NCBI RefSeq assembly: GCF_001039355.2
Contig: NW_019774513.1
Span: forward strand, 304,481-366,957
DNA from: Lingula anatina
Lineage: Eukaryota > Brachiopoda > Lingulata > Lingulida > Lingulidae
Reading direction: 5' to 3'
Length of the DNA stretch: 62,477 nt
Both the position numbers and the translations under genes were made by a program. Of this stretch, positions 47,919 through 61,039 are shown piece by piece. The stretch's first letter is position 1; each line of letters begins with the position of its first letter. Below the pieces are notes generated by a model. The model did no database searches and was not told where the DNA came from. It saw only the letters and a program-made list of their open reading frames with translations.

Positions 47919-50175
47919 ATGGATACCCAGGCAAGCTTGTTAGCTGCTCTATTTTTGCTGGCATCAGAAATGGGAGTGTTGAGTCTGCCGCTGTTGGAAA
48001 GCAAAGAAAATGAGTCGTCGAATATACCAGGTAAGTGATAAAAGCCAAATATCTATATCATTGTAATGGGTTCAATTTAGAGGTTGCGCTGAGACTCAAG
48101 TCCATAAGCAGGGAAGGGGCAGTGGGCTAATAAAAAGCCCCTTGCGGGTCGCAAAAGTTCGCTCTGAAACAAAATGTAATCTAGGCTATACGAAATAGGT
48201 CTACATGTATGGCATTGCTCGAGATGGACAACGGCACAAAGAGTTCCACTTTCTCAGAAAAAGACAATCTTTGAGATTGGCCTGTTAAATGCTAGTACTA
48301 AGATAACTCAATGTAGGCTTTTCATATTCGTTATTATTGTGCTAGTCACACATGTAGAGTCCAGTTGCTGAGTATTTTTCACTCTAGAGATGACGTAAGA
48401 CCACCAATGCTAAATATCTTGTTTTTCTTTTCTTTTTTTTTTTTTTTTTTGACCCCACGTTGTGTTTACCTACTTAAAGTATAAAACGTCTTCACAGAAG
48501 AATAATTATTAAAAAGAATAACACCATTGGATCGGCGATTAAGTCCAGTACGTTCTGGATACATACCGGCTACATTATATATTATTTACTATGCACTCTC
48601 TGAATATATAACTCAATTTCAGTTTATGTACTGGTATATTCATTTTATGACCTCGTACATACATGTAGCAATGCAATATAATATCATTGATAGATAAAAC
48701 ATAATGCAAAAATACCTGCACGTTTTTCTATATAATGCAATCAAGGCTTTATTGCTAATCTCATATGTTTTTCGCATATTCATTGATGCTGAAGATTATC
48801 ATGTTCTATTTGCATCTTACTAGTAAGTACATACTAGCATATTACTAGTATAGTGCAGTTTCAGGTTAATCACACTATGAAATCCTTGTATTTTCGAGCA
48901 GGGGCCCTGGCGCGGGCAGCGATCAACGAGAAGACGGCAGAGAGCCAAATGGCGAACACAACCGCGTTGACTCTCGAAATCACAGAAAACATCGGGAATT
49001 CTTCTGTTGATCAAGAAAAAATCAACGAAACTGGAAGCCACAACGCTTCAGAAAAAGACCCTATCGCCGTAAAAGAAAATAAGGACGATGTCAAGAACAG
49101 GACAAAGTTATTTCAAATGCCACCTTCGCCAGAACTTCCCGATCTCCCTGCTCATGATCGGAAAGCTAATATAACGGGACCGGAGGATCCATATATTGCA
49201 GCGCCTGTTCACAGACTTTGCTACGAAAATATCACCTATGTCAAAAACTCCTCGGGGCAAAACATTTTGGTTGGATCGGGTAGTTTTGGGAGTGTCTACC
49301 TTGCGATGTATAAAGAAACGTATCCGGTGATCGTTAAAGTTTTCCATAAGCATACTGCAAAGAACACAACTAAAAAAAGACTCAAGCAGACTTTTCACGA
49401 GGCTCGGTTATCCGCCATGTTACAGCCGACAGGACTTCTTCCAAAGTTTTACGGACTTGTCCGAACGGAGATTGACGGGGAGGTAGAATTCGGTCTCGTG
49501 CATGAATATTACGCCAACGGCATGACAGTTTTGAAACTCCTAACGGACAACAATAGCCCAGAACTTGAGAATGGACTACAACCTGACTGGTTACAAATCT
49601 GTCTCAAACTTGTGCAATCTATTGATCGCCTTCATAAAGAAGATGTGTTGTTCAACGATATAAAACTGGCAAACATGCTGGTAGATATGTCTGGCAGAGA
49701 ACCCGAGGTGAAACTGATAGACGTAGGGAGCGCCAGTTACAGACGCCCTCATATGTACAGGGCAGTGCCACCTGAGGAACGAAAACGGTTTTTCCATCTG
49801 GCACCGGAAGTGCTCGACGACGTCCCGACCAGCGTGAATTCGGATGTCTATTCAATATGTAAAGCTCTAAGACGGGTAATGGCGTTTAAACCGATAAGTG
49901 ACGAGCTGACAAGATATGCGAGTTACTGTCTGGACGCGGACCCCAAAGACAGGCCAACGATACCGGACATCATTGACAAATTGCACATGATAATCTCTGA
50001 TACTACAGACAGCACTTTAACCAAACTTTTAAACAAAAAGGACGAGTTTGAGTTTACTCACAAAGAGTTCTTGTTTGGACTGACTCTGTCGCCATTTTTC
50101 GCATTGGCAGTAGTGGTGGTAAAGGGACTGTATTATCGTAAGCATCATTTGGCATATAAGCAACATAGTCTATGA
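47919..50175 (+). CDS. Predicted secretory-pathway/ecto protein kinase with C-terminal membrane helix
   Basis: Two exons, 47919-48030 (donor CCAG|GTAAGT) and 48902-50175 (acceptor TTTTCGAGCAG), join in phase 1 to give 461 residues. Exon 1 encodes a hydrophobic leader (about 6-23) like a signal peptide. A linker with many N-glycosylation sequons follows. The kinase domain has a glycine loop GSGSFGSV 162-169, VIVK with Lys183, Glu204 in helix C, catalytic loop LFNDIKLAN (Asp290, Lys292, Asn295), DVG in place of DFG (Asp311), APE 338-340, SDVYS Asp352 and DRP Arg388. All catalytic residues survive although HRD is FND. A membrane helix (about 427-444) and a 17-residue basic tail close the protein. 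The predicted topology puts the kinase domain outside or in the lumen. Alternatively, if the leader is not a signal peptide, it is a tail-anchored cytosolic kinase. Substrate unknown. Confidence 0.8.
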
Positions 50176-51175
50176 TCATTTAATTTTTATCTTTTATGAT
50201 GATTTTTTTTCAAGTATCATATTATTCATTTTTCTTCATAATCAATAATGCACGTAGGAAACGGATACACCTTTCTTTCGTTGGGTGTTCACCAAAAGCA
50301 CTCGACTGGCCAACATCAGTCTTTAAAACTTACAAGGTATCAAGTACATGTAGTAGCCTACTGTGTAGTTTGTCTTTATATTTCTGATATCCATTAACAC
50401 GATATTGTTATTATTGTAGGTTACTTTTATTTGATTCACTGGTGCAATCGGTGCCCAGGCAGGGATTGTAAATTATTTTGGGTTTTTTGACATGAAGTAA
50501 AATGTAAATCAGTTGCTAGTATTCGTTTAGTGTACCTGTTCAAAGTATAACTGATTTTGAAGACTAAATGTCTATTTGGGATTCTAGTGACAAATTGCTT
50601 AGCTGCAAGTCATCAAGGATTGGGTCCTGCGAGGTTCAATGGCACTGAAACAAATGGAGGCTCATTCCAATACACCCTTCTGCTGTTTTATAGTTCTAAG
50701 GTTTAATTTGAATATGTTGAATATAAACGTTGTACATGTACTAGTAGGATAAGAGTACTTGTTTTTAAGTCTTCGGACAGAAAAGAGAATTGAGCGGGAG
50801 ATTAAGGGAAAGATTTTGATATATAGCCTCAACATATAGAATACCTTCTGAAAAAAAATTAATGTCTAAATTACGGCAATCGACCCAAGTACCGTTATAA
50901 GTTAAAGAAATAACATCTCTTCTTATGAGACCAATATTTCACAATAAATACATTGTACACAACTCATAGAAATATAATATATTCTACATGTATTTTACTA
51001 CAAAAACACCAGTTATAGCAATAATTTTGAAATCTGTGCTTGTCATCGGACCACGTGACCTCTATAGATGGCTATACTCTTTAATAATCTCTTTCGAGAT
51101 TATTACAAAAAAAAAAAAAAAACTTTTTAGAAAAAAAAACAGGGACTAACTCTGAATATTGAATTCATTAACCAT

Positions 51176-51262
51176 TGGTAAGCATGGGAAAATTGTCCAG
51201 GAAAGCCCAGGAAAATGTATTTGTTACCAAAATGAACAGTTGTTATCCTTTTAAACAATAAT
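51176..51262 (-). repeat. Dispersed repeat, copy 2
   Basis: Inverted relative to the copy at 20835-20925; it shares TGAACAGTTGTTATCCTTTT, CCAGGAAAAT and GGGAAAATT. Non-coding. Confidence 0.55.
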
Positions 51263-51447
51263 CAGCGAAAAAACATATTAGTCTATAAAGTGGTCTCACT
51301 TTTTTTCAGTTTCAATTAGGTATTCAAAAAGTGTACCTAGCACGCAAACGGCTCGTTTGGTTAAATGACTCTTTAATGAACTTATAAAATGTTATCTATT
51401 TATAATGAGTATATTGTACTTGTAAGTGCAACATTATTCCAAACATT

Positions 51448-51451
<4 letters not shown>

Positions 51452-51509
<58 letters not shown>
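51452..51509. repeat. (CT)n microsatellite
   Basis: Uninterrupted CT run of nearly 60 bases. Confidence 0.97.
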
Positions 51510-51512
<3 letters not shown>

Positions 51513-52430
51513 ATCGGACTTCTTGTTGTAACAGGGTCAACACATTTATCCACGTTATGAACGTTTAAATACACGTGCACGTGCACAATGACTATTTTCG
51601 CACTTGATTCTAACGGAAAGAGTACAAATAAACTTCTTCAATCTTGTCATAAAAATAAAATAAATAATTATCTCGTCACGTCACGTTAACATTAGTGCAA
51701 CAATTAGGACACAGAAAGAAATAATTTGTTCATTTGTGCGAAGATCGAAGGTCGAGAAACTGAGTTATAATTTTACAGTGGATGACAGTATACTTGTTTG
51801 TTACCCCACGAATACTTGAATGATACGCCATACTAAAGTACCAGTAATATTTGACATCTCGAAATTAATTTTCGAAACAGCTTGACCTGGAAAGTGCTAC
51901 AACATCTAGGCCTACTTTCCGCCTTCTGTCGCCCACCTTGTGTATTCAGAATTTGATGATATCAATACTACAACAGAGGAGACTTCATCAAATCATAAAA
52001 CATCTAGGTTGGAATCTACTTTAAATATCTTTTCACAACAGTCATTTTTCGGACTGAGTTTTGTTTTGCACCATGAGTTACAATATACAATATACAATTG
52101 ACTGATATCAAATGACTAAAAAAGGAAAACAAAAGTAAAGGAAAACTGTTAAAAAGGTGAATGATTAAGATGACAACATACTTGTTTGATTCAGTTTTAA
52201 TAATAACTGGAGTTCACATCAAACGTTAGATTATGGGAGTTGAAGCTCATCACATGGGCCTTTCTTGATTGAAGAGGGCGCCACTGAGAGATTATAACTT
52301 TCCAGCGTCAAATATTCCAAAGAAATTTGTCTGGGTACAACCTTGAGAACATCACTGATTGCCATACATGGCACTGTCCGTTTAAACGTCTGTTTAAACG
52401 GTAATTGTTTGAATATGTTGTGCGACAGCT

Positions 52431-54162
52431 CTACGGCAGGAGAATATCCGTGTCGATGGGCGGGGCAGCCACTCCACAGCCGTTCTCTGACGTCACAGAG
52501 TTACCCTGGTGCTGCATACGTATGCGCTCTGATTGTGTTTGTATGTGACGTCTTGTCATCCACGCCCTGTACTTTCTTAAAACTGCAGCACGAACCTGTG
52601 AAAAAATAGTAGATAAATTGAGATGGAGGTGTTTTTTATATCAAAGCAGCGAGAAATAAAAGATAACAACAAAGTTGTGCTCACCCCCCCCCTCCAAAAA
52701 ATCAATCAGTTTTAAACAGTTGCGATGTCGTCATGTTAAATAGCCATACGTTATAGAAAGTAGGGGATATCTGTTGCTGATATCCAGCCACTAAAGACTT
52801 TACTGCGCTAGTGGCTTTTTAATTCTCCGACGCCAACATCGACTCTATGTAACTTACGTAAGCAAATTATACTATATTTTTCATTTTTATCTATATTTCA
52901 TTTAATGTTCAGTAATCTATTTTCATAATAAATCCATGCATGAAGACAAGGCATGATACGACATTCACCCTCGTTCGCACAATGAAATTCACTTCATTTT
53001 TCGTAATGATGAAAAAAGTCAGGCGAATAGTGTTTTCAAATCACCAGACACGTTTTCCGTGCATATACTGGTACAGTTTATACTTGTTCGCTCCATGTAT
53101 CACATTTCACCAACGTCATCACCTTAATTCAATTTTAATGCTAGGAATTTACCAGGGTGAGGGGGACGGTGAAGAGAGAGATCACACGGTTGATACACTC
53201 ACCTCTCTATTCACAAAACAATACAATACGGCGACAAATAGCCCTTGAGTGGAAATCAATATGGCGTTGCAGTACTTGAAGATCTTGTCTGTGAGGGGGT
53301 CTTCACTGGGTGGTACCAGAACCAGGACGTACGTCACCCCCAGCAGAGGGAGGAGGATTATGGTGGCACGTATTGCCTTCCTGAGTGAAAAAAAAATAAC
53401 GATTTCTCGTTATACTTCATGGAATAGTACTTAGTACGGATCGCGAGGATAGGGATAGATGAAGGATATTCAAAGCAAATCGCGGTATCACACACACACA
53501 CACACGCGCGCGCGCGTGCGAGCGCGCACACACACCTCCCGTCTACCCTTTTGAAACAAATGATAATTTTACGCTATGACATCTTTAAAAACATATCGCA
53601 CATTTTTTTTACATGATTTCAATATTTTTCAGCACCTGAATCCGTCGAGGGAGGGTGGGGGTACACTCTTCTTCTTGAAATTCAGATATTCTTCATTTCT
53701 CAACTAAAAGGCATTTTCCAAGATAGATATCAATAAAAAGACCTTATCCATTTTTCTCCAATGAACCTAAGCAAAACTTTCTAGTCATTTTCCCCTAATA
53801 TTATGTAATATTCAGATCAGATATCTCACCTGTACTGGCTAGCCTCTGGGAAATGTTCCCGTAGCTTGGCAATCAGAACCCATATTATTGAGATAAGAAA
53901 GATGATATTACCCTACAAATAAGATAAATAAGGCAGTTAAGTTCCCTTTTTTTTTGCTTTTTGTGAGTGCAAATCCTGTGTAACACCAAGTTTGCAATCG
54001 CTTTAAAACCAATTTTAGTTAACTCGGTGACAACTTTTTTCCAAGCGGGCGCAAGCCAGGTGAAAGAGGCTCTTCAATCCTCACATAAACAAAATGTAAC
54101 TGTAATTACCAAAACAAAATTGTCGTCCACTTTATCGTTTATACCTCCATTTGTTCACTTAA

Positions 54163-54202
<40 letters not shown>

Positions 54203-57200
54203 GATGTTGTTGTTTAACCTCTTTTCAATAGCTCACCATACATTCGTTTGAGCGAATGGCCAAGATATCAAAGAACTACAATTACCCACAGGGTACATGT
54301 ACGTACCAGTAATACTAGTAAAGTCGGAACAACATGGATGTAGTCGATCAACCGATCTTTCATCTCCGTCTCATGGAGGGGCATCCAACAGCTAAGGGAG
54401 ACAAAACCGAGGTTATTATATGTTAATATGTGTAAAGTCGGTGGTGCACGTGTTTGCTATCATGTATCTCCGCAAAACAACTTCCGTGTCAAGTCAATGG
54501 AATTGACTATGTAAGTTTCCGTATGGGAAAATTAGACACTAAAATAGTGAGAAAGTTGCCAGTGGCGCCCCCTTTAATGGCATACAGGCCAAAGAGTTTG
54601 GCCTTCTTACTGTAGATATTTATGTAGTTATATCGTGAAAAAATTTTAAAAAATACTATGGACACATGTATGTGAGTCCAATATAAATGTGCGTGCAAAT
54701 TTTTCAAATCTTATCTTTCCATGATTTTTTTTTCTTGTTTGTGTTGTTTATCCTGTGGAAAGATATTTAAGGAGAAAGAAGTACTCTGCCGGAATACTTA
54801 CGGAATGTCGCTGATGAAAAACCGCACAAGGCCCCAAACAATTATTACAATGGCTGGAATACCTAAAAGTGAACCCAAATCAAATATGATACCTCAACAT
54901 CATCATTCTATCTTGCTAAAGACTTCTATAAGTCGTAACTTTTGTAGCCATTTTACACTAACAAACATGTGTACATTTATTTAAGTGGTGAAATATGTTC
55001 TTGCCAAGCAATACATTCGTTTGGTAGTATTGCTACCTTTATAATTTTAATTTGAAATAGAGACTTCAAAATAACAGCACTAATAGTACAGAACATACAT
55101 ACTTTTTGTGATATACTCACCCCAGCCTATAAATAAATATAAATAAAACTTTATCTTCTCGCTGGAGTATGCCCAGACGATGATGACGTGGAGGTAGAGA
55201 CCTTCAATGAAGGTCCAGAAAAAATTGGCTCCAACAGAATAGTTGAGGAAAGCCGTGGCCAGTTTACATGCCCACTAGAAAAAGAATAAACATATTGGTA
55301 TTATCTCTAATCAGCCAAATTAAAACAAAATCAAAAACGTTCATATTTTCAATCTCAGTTCACTATTCTCAATATGAGAAACAGGAAATATCCGATGCCT
55401 GGTGATTTAATACAGAAATCCCATCTATAGCAATGTCTTGACATACGGAATTGTGACCAGAAAACACTGGCGCACAATCAGTTCGTTGTCTCACCAAACA
55501 CAATTCAGAATTCTTAGGGTTTGTCTCTAGCTTCTTCATGAGATTATCTTGTGGTTTAGCCCAATACACCCCACAGGGACAGTGATATCAGTAGCTACAA
55601 TAAATCTGTCAACTCTCCCGAATGGAGGATTTATCTCCCAACATCGTGAATCGGACCAAAATTCTCGAAGTATTTTAGTTCGTGAAAACGATAAATTTGC
55701 GGTTTTGTCGGTCAAGTACAACTCTGCACTTACCACGCCCTTACATGCAGCTGTCCATTTCAACATAATGTTGAAACCAAACGATTTACTTGAAAACATA
55801 TTAAAAGCCTGGCCATGGTCTGATCGACTTCATCAAAATTCATAAATATATCACCATCCTTGGATGAAAAACTCGTTCTCTTTGAATACTGTTTTTGCGC
55901 GGATGCTCTAATTTCATAAACGACCCTAGCGCAAGGAAGTGTTTTAGTAGTAATCTGTACCTACCTGTGTGACGTCATTGTGTGTGTCGTCAAAGATAGC
56001 GGCCGGGGAGAGGAAATGCAAAATAAGCCAGGCCATGTTCCTCAGCAGGAAGGACACGATGAGATGACAGTGGATGGTATTTCGAAGGCACCGCAGGCTT
56101 CTGAAACACAATTGTGTTGCTTGCATGGAGACATTCATAAAATATACTAAATATAAATATTAAAACTGGACGTTAGGTATATTTGAAACCCGTCCCTCTC
56201 TATCGAATAATGTTTTACTTTGCTTCTGTGGAGAACAGGCCCATGCAATATTCACGAAAACGTTTTCATAAACTAAGTATTGCTCGTCACTTATCTTATT
56301 ATATCCTATGCGTAAAACAGTTGTGGAATTTAAATACAGCATAATTGAGATAAAAAATGATACATACAAAATTACTACACCTCGCCGGCAGTAAGCTTAC
56401 CAGAGCATATACTTTTAAAGACGACTATGACTTGATTGGACGCAAATGTGTAGAATGGAGCAACCCCCCACCCTACCCCACCCCCGCATACCGTAATTTC
56501 ATGTTAGAGCCAATGAAACTGGTACGATACAGAAAACTGTACCGCTTGATGTGAAACTGGTACGACACAGAAAACTGTACCGCTTGATGTGAAACTGGTA
56601 CGACACAGAAAACTGTACCACTTGATGTGAAACTGGTACGATTCAGAAAACTGTACCACTTGATGTCACTTGATGTGAAACTGGTACGACACAGAAAACT
56701 GTACCGCTTGATGTGAAACTGGTACGATACAGAAAACTCGATGTGAAATGGACCGTACTGTACAGCATAAACTGACCTGAAGTATAGAAATATCGCCAAG
56801 GCCACTAGCAGAGTTAACGTTGACAGGCCAAACCCTGTGAAGTAGATACAACTAAGGATCGTGCTGTGCAATTCTAAATCCTAAAAAAAATTAAAAGAAA
56901 CGTCAACATAAAAGATACAGAATGACATCCATGATAAGAAATACATGTAATAGTACTTATAGGCTAGATTCAATACTTCTGCAGCACTCACAATATTGAA
57001 CATATTCTTATCAAGAATATGATATCAAATGACGTACGAAAATTAAAAAAAAAACTATACCAATAAGTTACAGATAATTCAGTCTTCTTTTAAAATATAT
57101 ATATAATATAGGTCGAAACAAACAAGTTCTGTTCCACTTCTACATATTGTCTGACCAAAGGGTAATCAAAGCGTCCGAACAAAATAAAAAGAAACCGTAC

Positions 57201-57339
57201 TTGCACTTGTTTCTGGCCTTCATGACCGTACAAAAAGTAACATCTGGACCGATCCACTCTGGTCCACGTACCATTGGGTAGACACGTCCGTGTGGCGTTC
57301 TCTGTTGAGAGAAAATAACATTTTCAAGAATACAGGGTA

Positions 57340-57372
<33 letters not shown>

Positions 57373-57723
57373 GATATCATGTCCTGGCAATCTATCACTT
57401 TTCCCTTGCATCCCTAACAGTAAATGTGAACCACATGGAACACGCGGCTCTCGAGTTGCTGTGTCATGTAAAAACGTCACGCTCTTGTCGAAGCGTACCC
57501 CCTCCCTTCCCACGCTCTATCTGATGACAATGTTAAAGTTAACGAAAAACATGAAACAATGAAATAGTAACACTTCAGGGACAGATTGATATATAGGTAA
57601 AGACTTTAAATGCAATCATATTGTTTCAAATCATCATGGCCCATCTTTTGAATTCAGGCAGTTTACTATTGTAAGATTTTCCACACAGTTTTACAATTTT
57701 AAAGACAACGAGTCATGTATAAC

Positions 57724-57787
<64 letters not shown>

Positions 57788-57926
57788 TGCGTAAGCTCAC
57801 GTGTGCTGTCCAGAAATACTCCTGCATATTTCGCTGGACATCGGGCCGACAGCCTATGTCCGGCAAGGGTCATCGGCCAGCAGATGTTAGAGTGCCACGA
57901 CGTGTTACAGTACACATGACCATCGT
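52431..57926 (-). CDS. Class B (secretin-family) GPCR, CRF/DH44 receptor-like; first exon(s) not found
   Basis: Ten phase-consistent exons: 57801-57926, 57201-57301, 56777-56880, 55965-56100, 55121-55274, 54802-54862, 54307-54391, 53830-53912, 53203-53380 and 52431-52595. They encode about 396 residues from the ectodomain to the stop. The hormone-receptor domain shows CNTSW, CWP, CPAKY and CLPNGTW followed by a final Cys. TM1 is FTGFGLSTLTLLVALAIFLY. SLRCLRNTIHCHLIVSF leads into TM2, then ANFFWTFIEGLYLH (TM3), FIGWGIPAIVIIVWGLVRF (TM4), TM5, KAIRATIILLPLLGVTYVL (TM6) and QGLFVAVLYCFVNREV (TM7). SLRCLRN, GWGIPA and LLPLLGVTY fit the CRF/diuretic-hormone-44 receptor group, Gs-coupled peptide receptors at the cell surface. 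Other class B subgroups are possible. The signal peptide and the first ectodomain Cys must lie on an exon ending in phase 1 upstream. Confidence 0.88.
56514..56750. repeat. 38-bp tandem repeat, about six units
   Basis: The unit reads GAAACTGGTACGACACAG followed by AAAACTGTACCGCTTGATGT. Units differ at a few positions; some are partial and one carries an extra copy of ACTTGATGTC. Each unit holds an inverted GGTAC/GTACC pair. It lies in the intron immediately beyond the TM1 exon of the class B GPCR. Confidence 0.9.
57728..57782. repeat. (GA)n microsatellite
   Basis: Pure GA run of about 55 bases ending 18 bases from the donor of the first identified GPCR exon (57801-57926). Another GA run is at 57344-57371. 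Confidence 0.97.
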
Positions 57927-58211
57927 CTGCAATAAAGAAAATACAGAAAACTGTTTACAGAGGAAACAAAGTCATACTCGTTAAATGTGCCTGTAACTTA
58001 GCAGTCAATTCAGTATCACATATGCCTTCACTTGTCCACACATTGTTTACATGTGAGATAGATTCTGTACTGCAAATGCATTGTTGGTGAAATACTGTGC
58101 AGCTCTAGTATGAACATGAAAGAAAGGGTTTATATTTTGGAACAATACAACTGATGACGGTTCCTGCTAAACGATGTACATGTATGTGACGACCGTATTC
58201 ACTTCAAGTAA

Positions 58212-58575
58212 AGGGTGAGTTCACAATGAATTTATCGCAACAGCTACTGTGCACTTACTCCAAGGTGATTCTCGCTGAATACAAGCATATTAACAGATTA
58301 ACACACTTCTTTTTTCAACGAACTCGTAAAATCACCCGTTTCTCTGCATTGTGCACAACGTCAGGAGAGGCGTGTAAATATGTTAATCTGGCTGCATTCA
58401 GCGAGTGTCCTTGTGGATTTAGTGCTCACTCGGCAAACACATAACGTTATATAACGTTACCATAACGTGGCCATAACGTTTATTTTGGTAAAATTAACGT
58501 TTTGGTAACGCAATAATAACGTTATGTGTTTGCTGGGCGGTAGCTGGTGCGATAGACTCATTGTGAACGCGCCCC
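58212..58575. mobile_element. Foldback element with AACGTTAT-rich centre
   Basis: The outer inverted ends are GTGAGTTCACAATGAAT and ATTGTGAACGCG. Inner arms include GCTGAATACAAGCATATTAA and an inverted counterpart with CTGCATTCAGC. The centre carries several AACGTTA motifs between inverted GCAAACACATAACGTTAT blocks. Non-coding; the target duplication could not be fixed. Confidence 0.6.
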
Positions 58576-59367
58576 AAGCATTTTAAGCCAGTATTTCAGT
58601 CTACCTTGACCTTTGATAGTGGTAGGTAAGTAGAAACTTAATTAAATTAAAAATCGCGCCCTCAGTTTTATAGGCAGAGAGAAATAGCTACTATTTCAAC
58701 CAACTGTTAATCTGTATCAATTGGCACATTTCACATTTATCCTGAACAATAGTCGACCAAAGTTTAGATCTTTAAGTTACGACCAACATTCGGTATAAAG
58801 TGCCTTTATAGGACCCCCCCGCCCTAGCAACTGCTGTCTGTTATCGAAAAGTTACCTTGTAATAGAGCTTGGTTTCTAATGGATTCTGACTGTCTTAATA
58901 TCTCAGTGTGCATCTAATTTGCCATTTATCAACTCATATTTGCATCGATTCTTAGACTTTCCAAATGTGTTAAAACAGTCAGTAAGACAGTCAGATCCCT
59001 TGTCTAATCACTGCCGTACGCAGTATGAAGACTATGTGCAGAATGTATGCACCCAAGCGCACTTGCTAACATTTGATATATTCCGGCAGTATCAAGTTAA
59101 TAAAGCAATTACGTGTCGCTTTTATTACGCTTAAAATCACTCAGTAATGAGGAGCCCAGACTACCGCAAAATCCTTTAATATACTAAGTAGAAAAGTAAT
59201 TGGTCCCTAGGACAAGTGATATGTTTATTAGAAAGAAATAGATCATTTCATGCAGCTGAACGGATACGTGTGGGTTTTATAAAGACTAAGTTTTAGCTAA
59301 ATTTAACGCATTGAGGTTTAATGAGTAAGATGATAATCTTAAAGCTCCTGGGTTGCAAACAAAAACT

Positions 59368-59550
59368 TTAAACTTTCTTCTTGCCTTCAGACTCTATAGT
59401 TTTTAAGTACATTGGGAGAATGTTCCATTCATTTGGTCCATAGACTAGTAAAGCTAGGCCGCCGAAGGTTTCCAGTCTGGCGAGTTTTGCCATTACTTCA
59501 CGAATAAGAAACACTGCCCTTAGCGGCCCCTTGATCACCAGAAAACACAT
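59368..59550 (-). repeat. Possible LINE reverse-transcriptase C-terminal remnant
   Basis: The minus-strand translation contains FGGLALLVYGPNEWNILP followed by a basic, Ser/Glu-containing end. This resembles the WNxLP motif region just after the reverse-transcriptase domain of non-LTR retrotransposons. No flanking RT or endonuclease sequence was recognised, so the match rests on one short motif. Confidence 0.3.
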
Positions 59551-61039
59551 GTAAATAACTGGCCTTGGGCACCAGAAAACACTGATTCGCGAATGTCACT
59601 GTACGACAAATGAAATGATTTGCACCAAATTTGCACAAAATTATCAGAATTTTCCGGCACTCCAACTAATGGTGTAAAGCGCATAATTATTCATACCAAC
59701 ATAACGTTTCAACCGTCATTACTGAAAGGAAATACCTGTCATTTTTTACAGGCAAGGTCAATAAAACAATCAATGCACGCCACTCTGTTCGGTTTTAAAG
59801 GTGACATACCGATAGAGCTCTCTTTAAATTGGCCCAGCACGCGTCATGCAATGTAACTGATAAATGCTGAGTATAACGAAAATGACATGGAATATTCATT
59901 GCGTCTAACTGTACGTGATTCCAACGCCTGTCTTAACCATTACACCTCTTAACAGCAGCTCATTAACTGAAAACAGTCAGCCTCACTTACAGGTAAACCT
60001 CTGGTAATGTGGAGTGGAGTATAGTGTTTGAATTACCATGACGACGATTGATGAAAAATCATCTTTCCGGTGTTCTGTTTGATCTTGTCGCTTCCACAAA
60101 CTAAAAAGAACATACCGGCATATCTTATATGACAGTGGAGTACAACTGCGCGCATGCGTGTATGTGTGTGTGCGTGTGTGTGTGTGTGTGTGAGTGTGTG
60201 AGTGTGTGTGTGGAGAAAGATGGTGCAACGCTTCACTAACAGTGCCCACCCCACTACAATGCAGGATTTATAGGTTGATGATATAAAATTAATACTTAAA
60301 ATCATGCCTCCACCCAATCTGAACAAACTGTGTACATGTATATAGGTGAAAAGAAAAATAGCCTATTAAATATCTCGTTTCTGAGGCAACCTTTCATTCC
60401 GCCAGCACGTGACGCAGGGTGAAAATGTTGTTTTTAGTGATTTAAATGGCATCGGTAGAATTAGTCACAACAAAACAAAAGAAAAGGAAACCAGCACAAT
60501 ATGTACGACTCCTGGTTTATCAATTAACGTAAGTCTTCAAATCCAGACCAAAAAATAAATATGACAACCGTGCTGTACGAGAAGAACCCCCAAGGCATTA
60601 AGCAATGAAGGAATAGGCAACTGAGACGTTTTTACTTCGTATTTTGAATAAATGTGCGGTAGTACATGAATATAGACATATATTCTACATTATATTTATT
60701 ACTTGCGAAAAAACACGTCTTCAAGTGTATTGGTCTGCTGGTTTGCGATTTTTTTCTTCTTTTTTATTGTCAGTCAATAGAGGCCACAGTTTTAGAGTTT
60801 TCTATTTATTTAATTATTTACTTTTGAAGAAAGATAATGAACCCAAGATGAGCTGTTTTGATTTTTACATACATGTAAGGATCAGATCGCGATTTGCAAC
60901 ATTTTTAAATTTTGCTTATTTATTCTCTAACGCTTGTATTTTTAACTATTGTCCGGTTGATCGATTTGTTGCAACTGATGCACCTGCATACATTTACTGG
61001 AACAAATGTTTATTCGTTTGTCAGTTATAAAAACAATAA

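Larger units (their letters stand above)
50176..52430. other. Interval between convergent kinase and GPCR genes
   Basis: 3' UTRs of both genes are expected here. A long (CT)n run lies at 51452-51509 and a dispersed repeat at 51176-51262. A small palindrome, TAATAATCTC...GAGATTATTA, is near 51081-51104. No additional exon was supported. Confidence 0.5.

Noticed and set aside
59983-60326. His/Thr-rich minus-strand open frames, considered as the missing GPCR first exon
   Set aside because: The translation is mainly a TG microsatellite, has no hydrophobic leader, and no credible acceptor or start; only the phase-1 donor fits.
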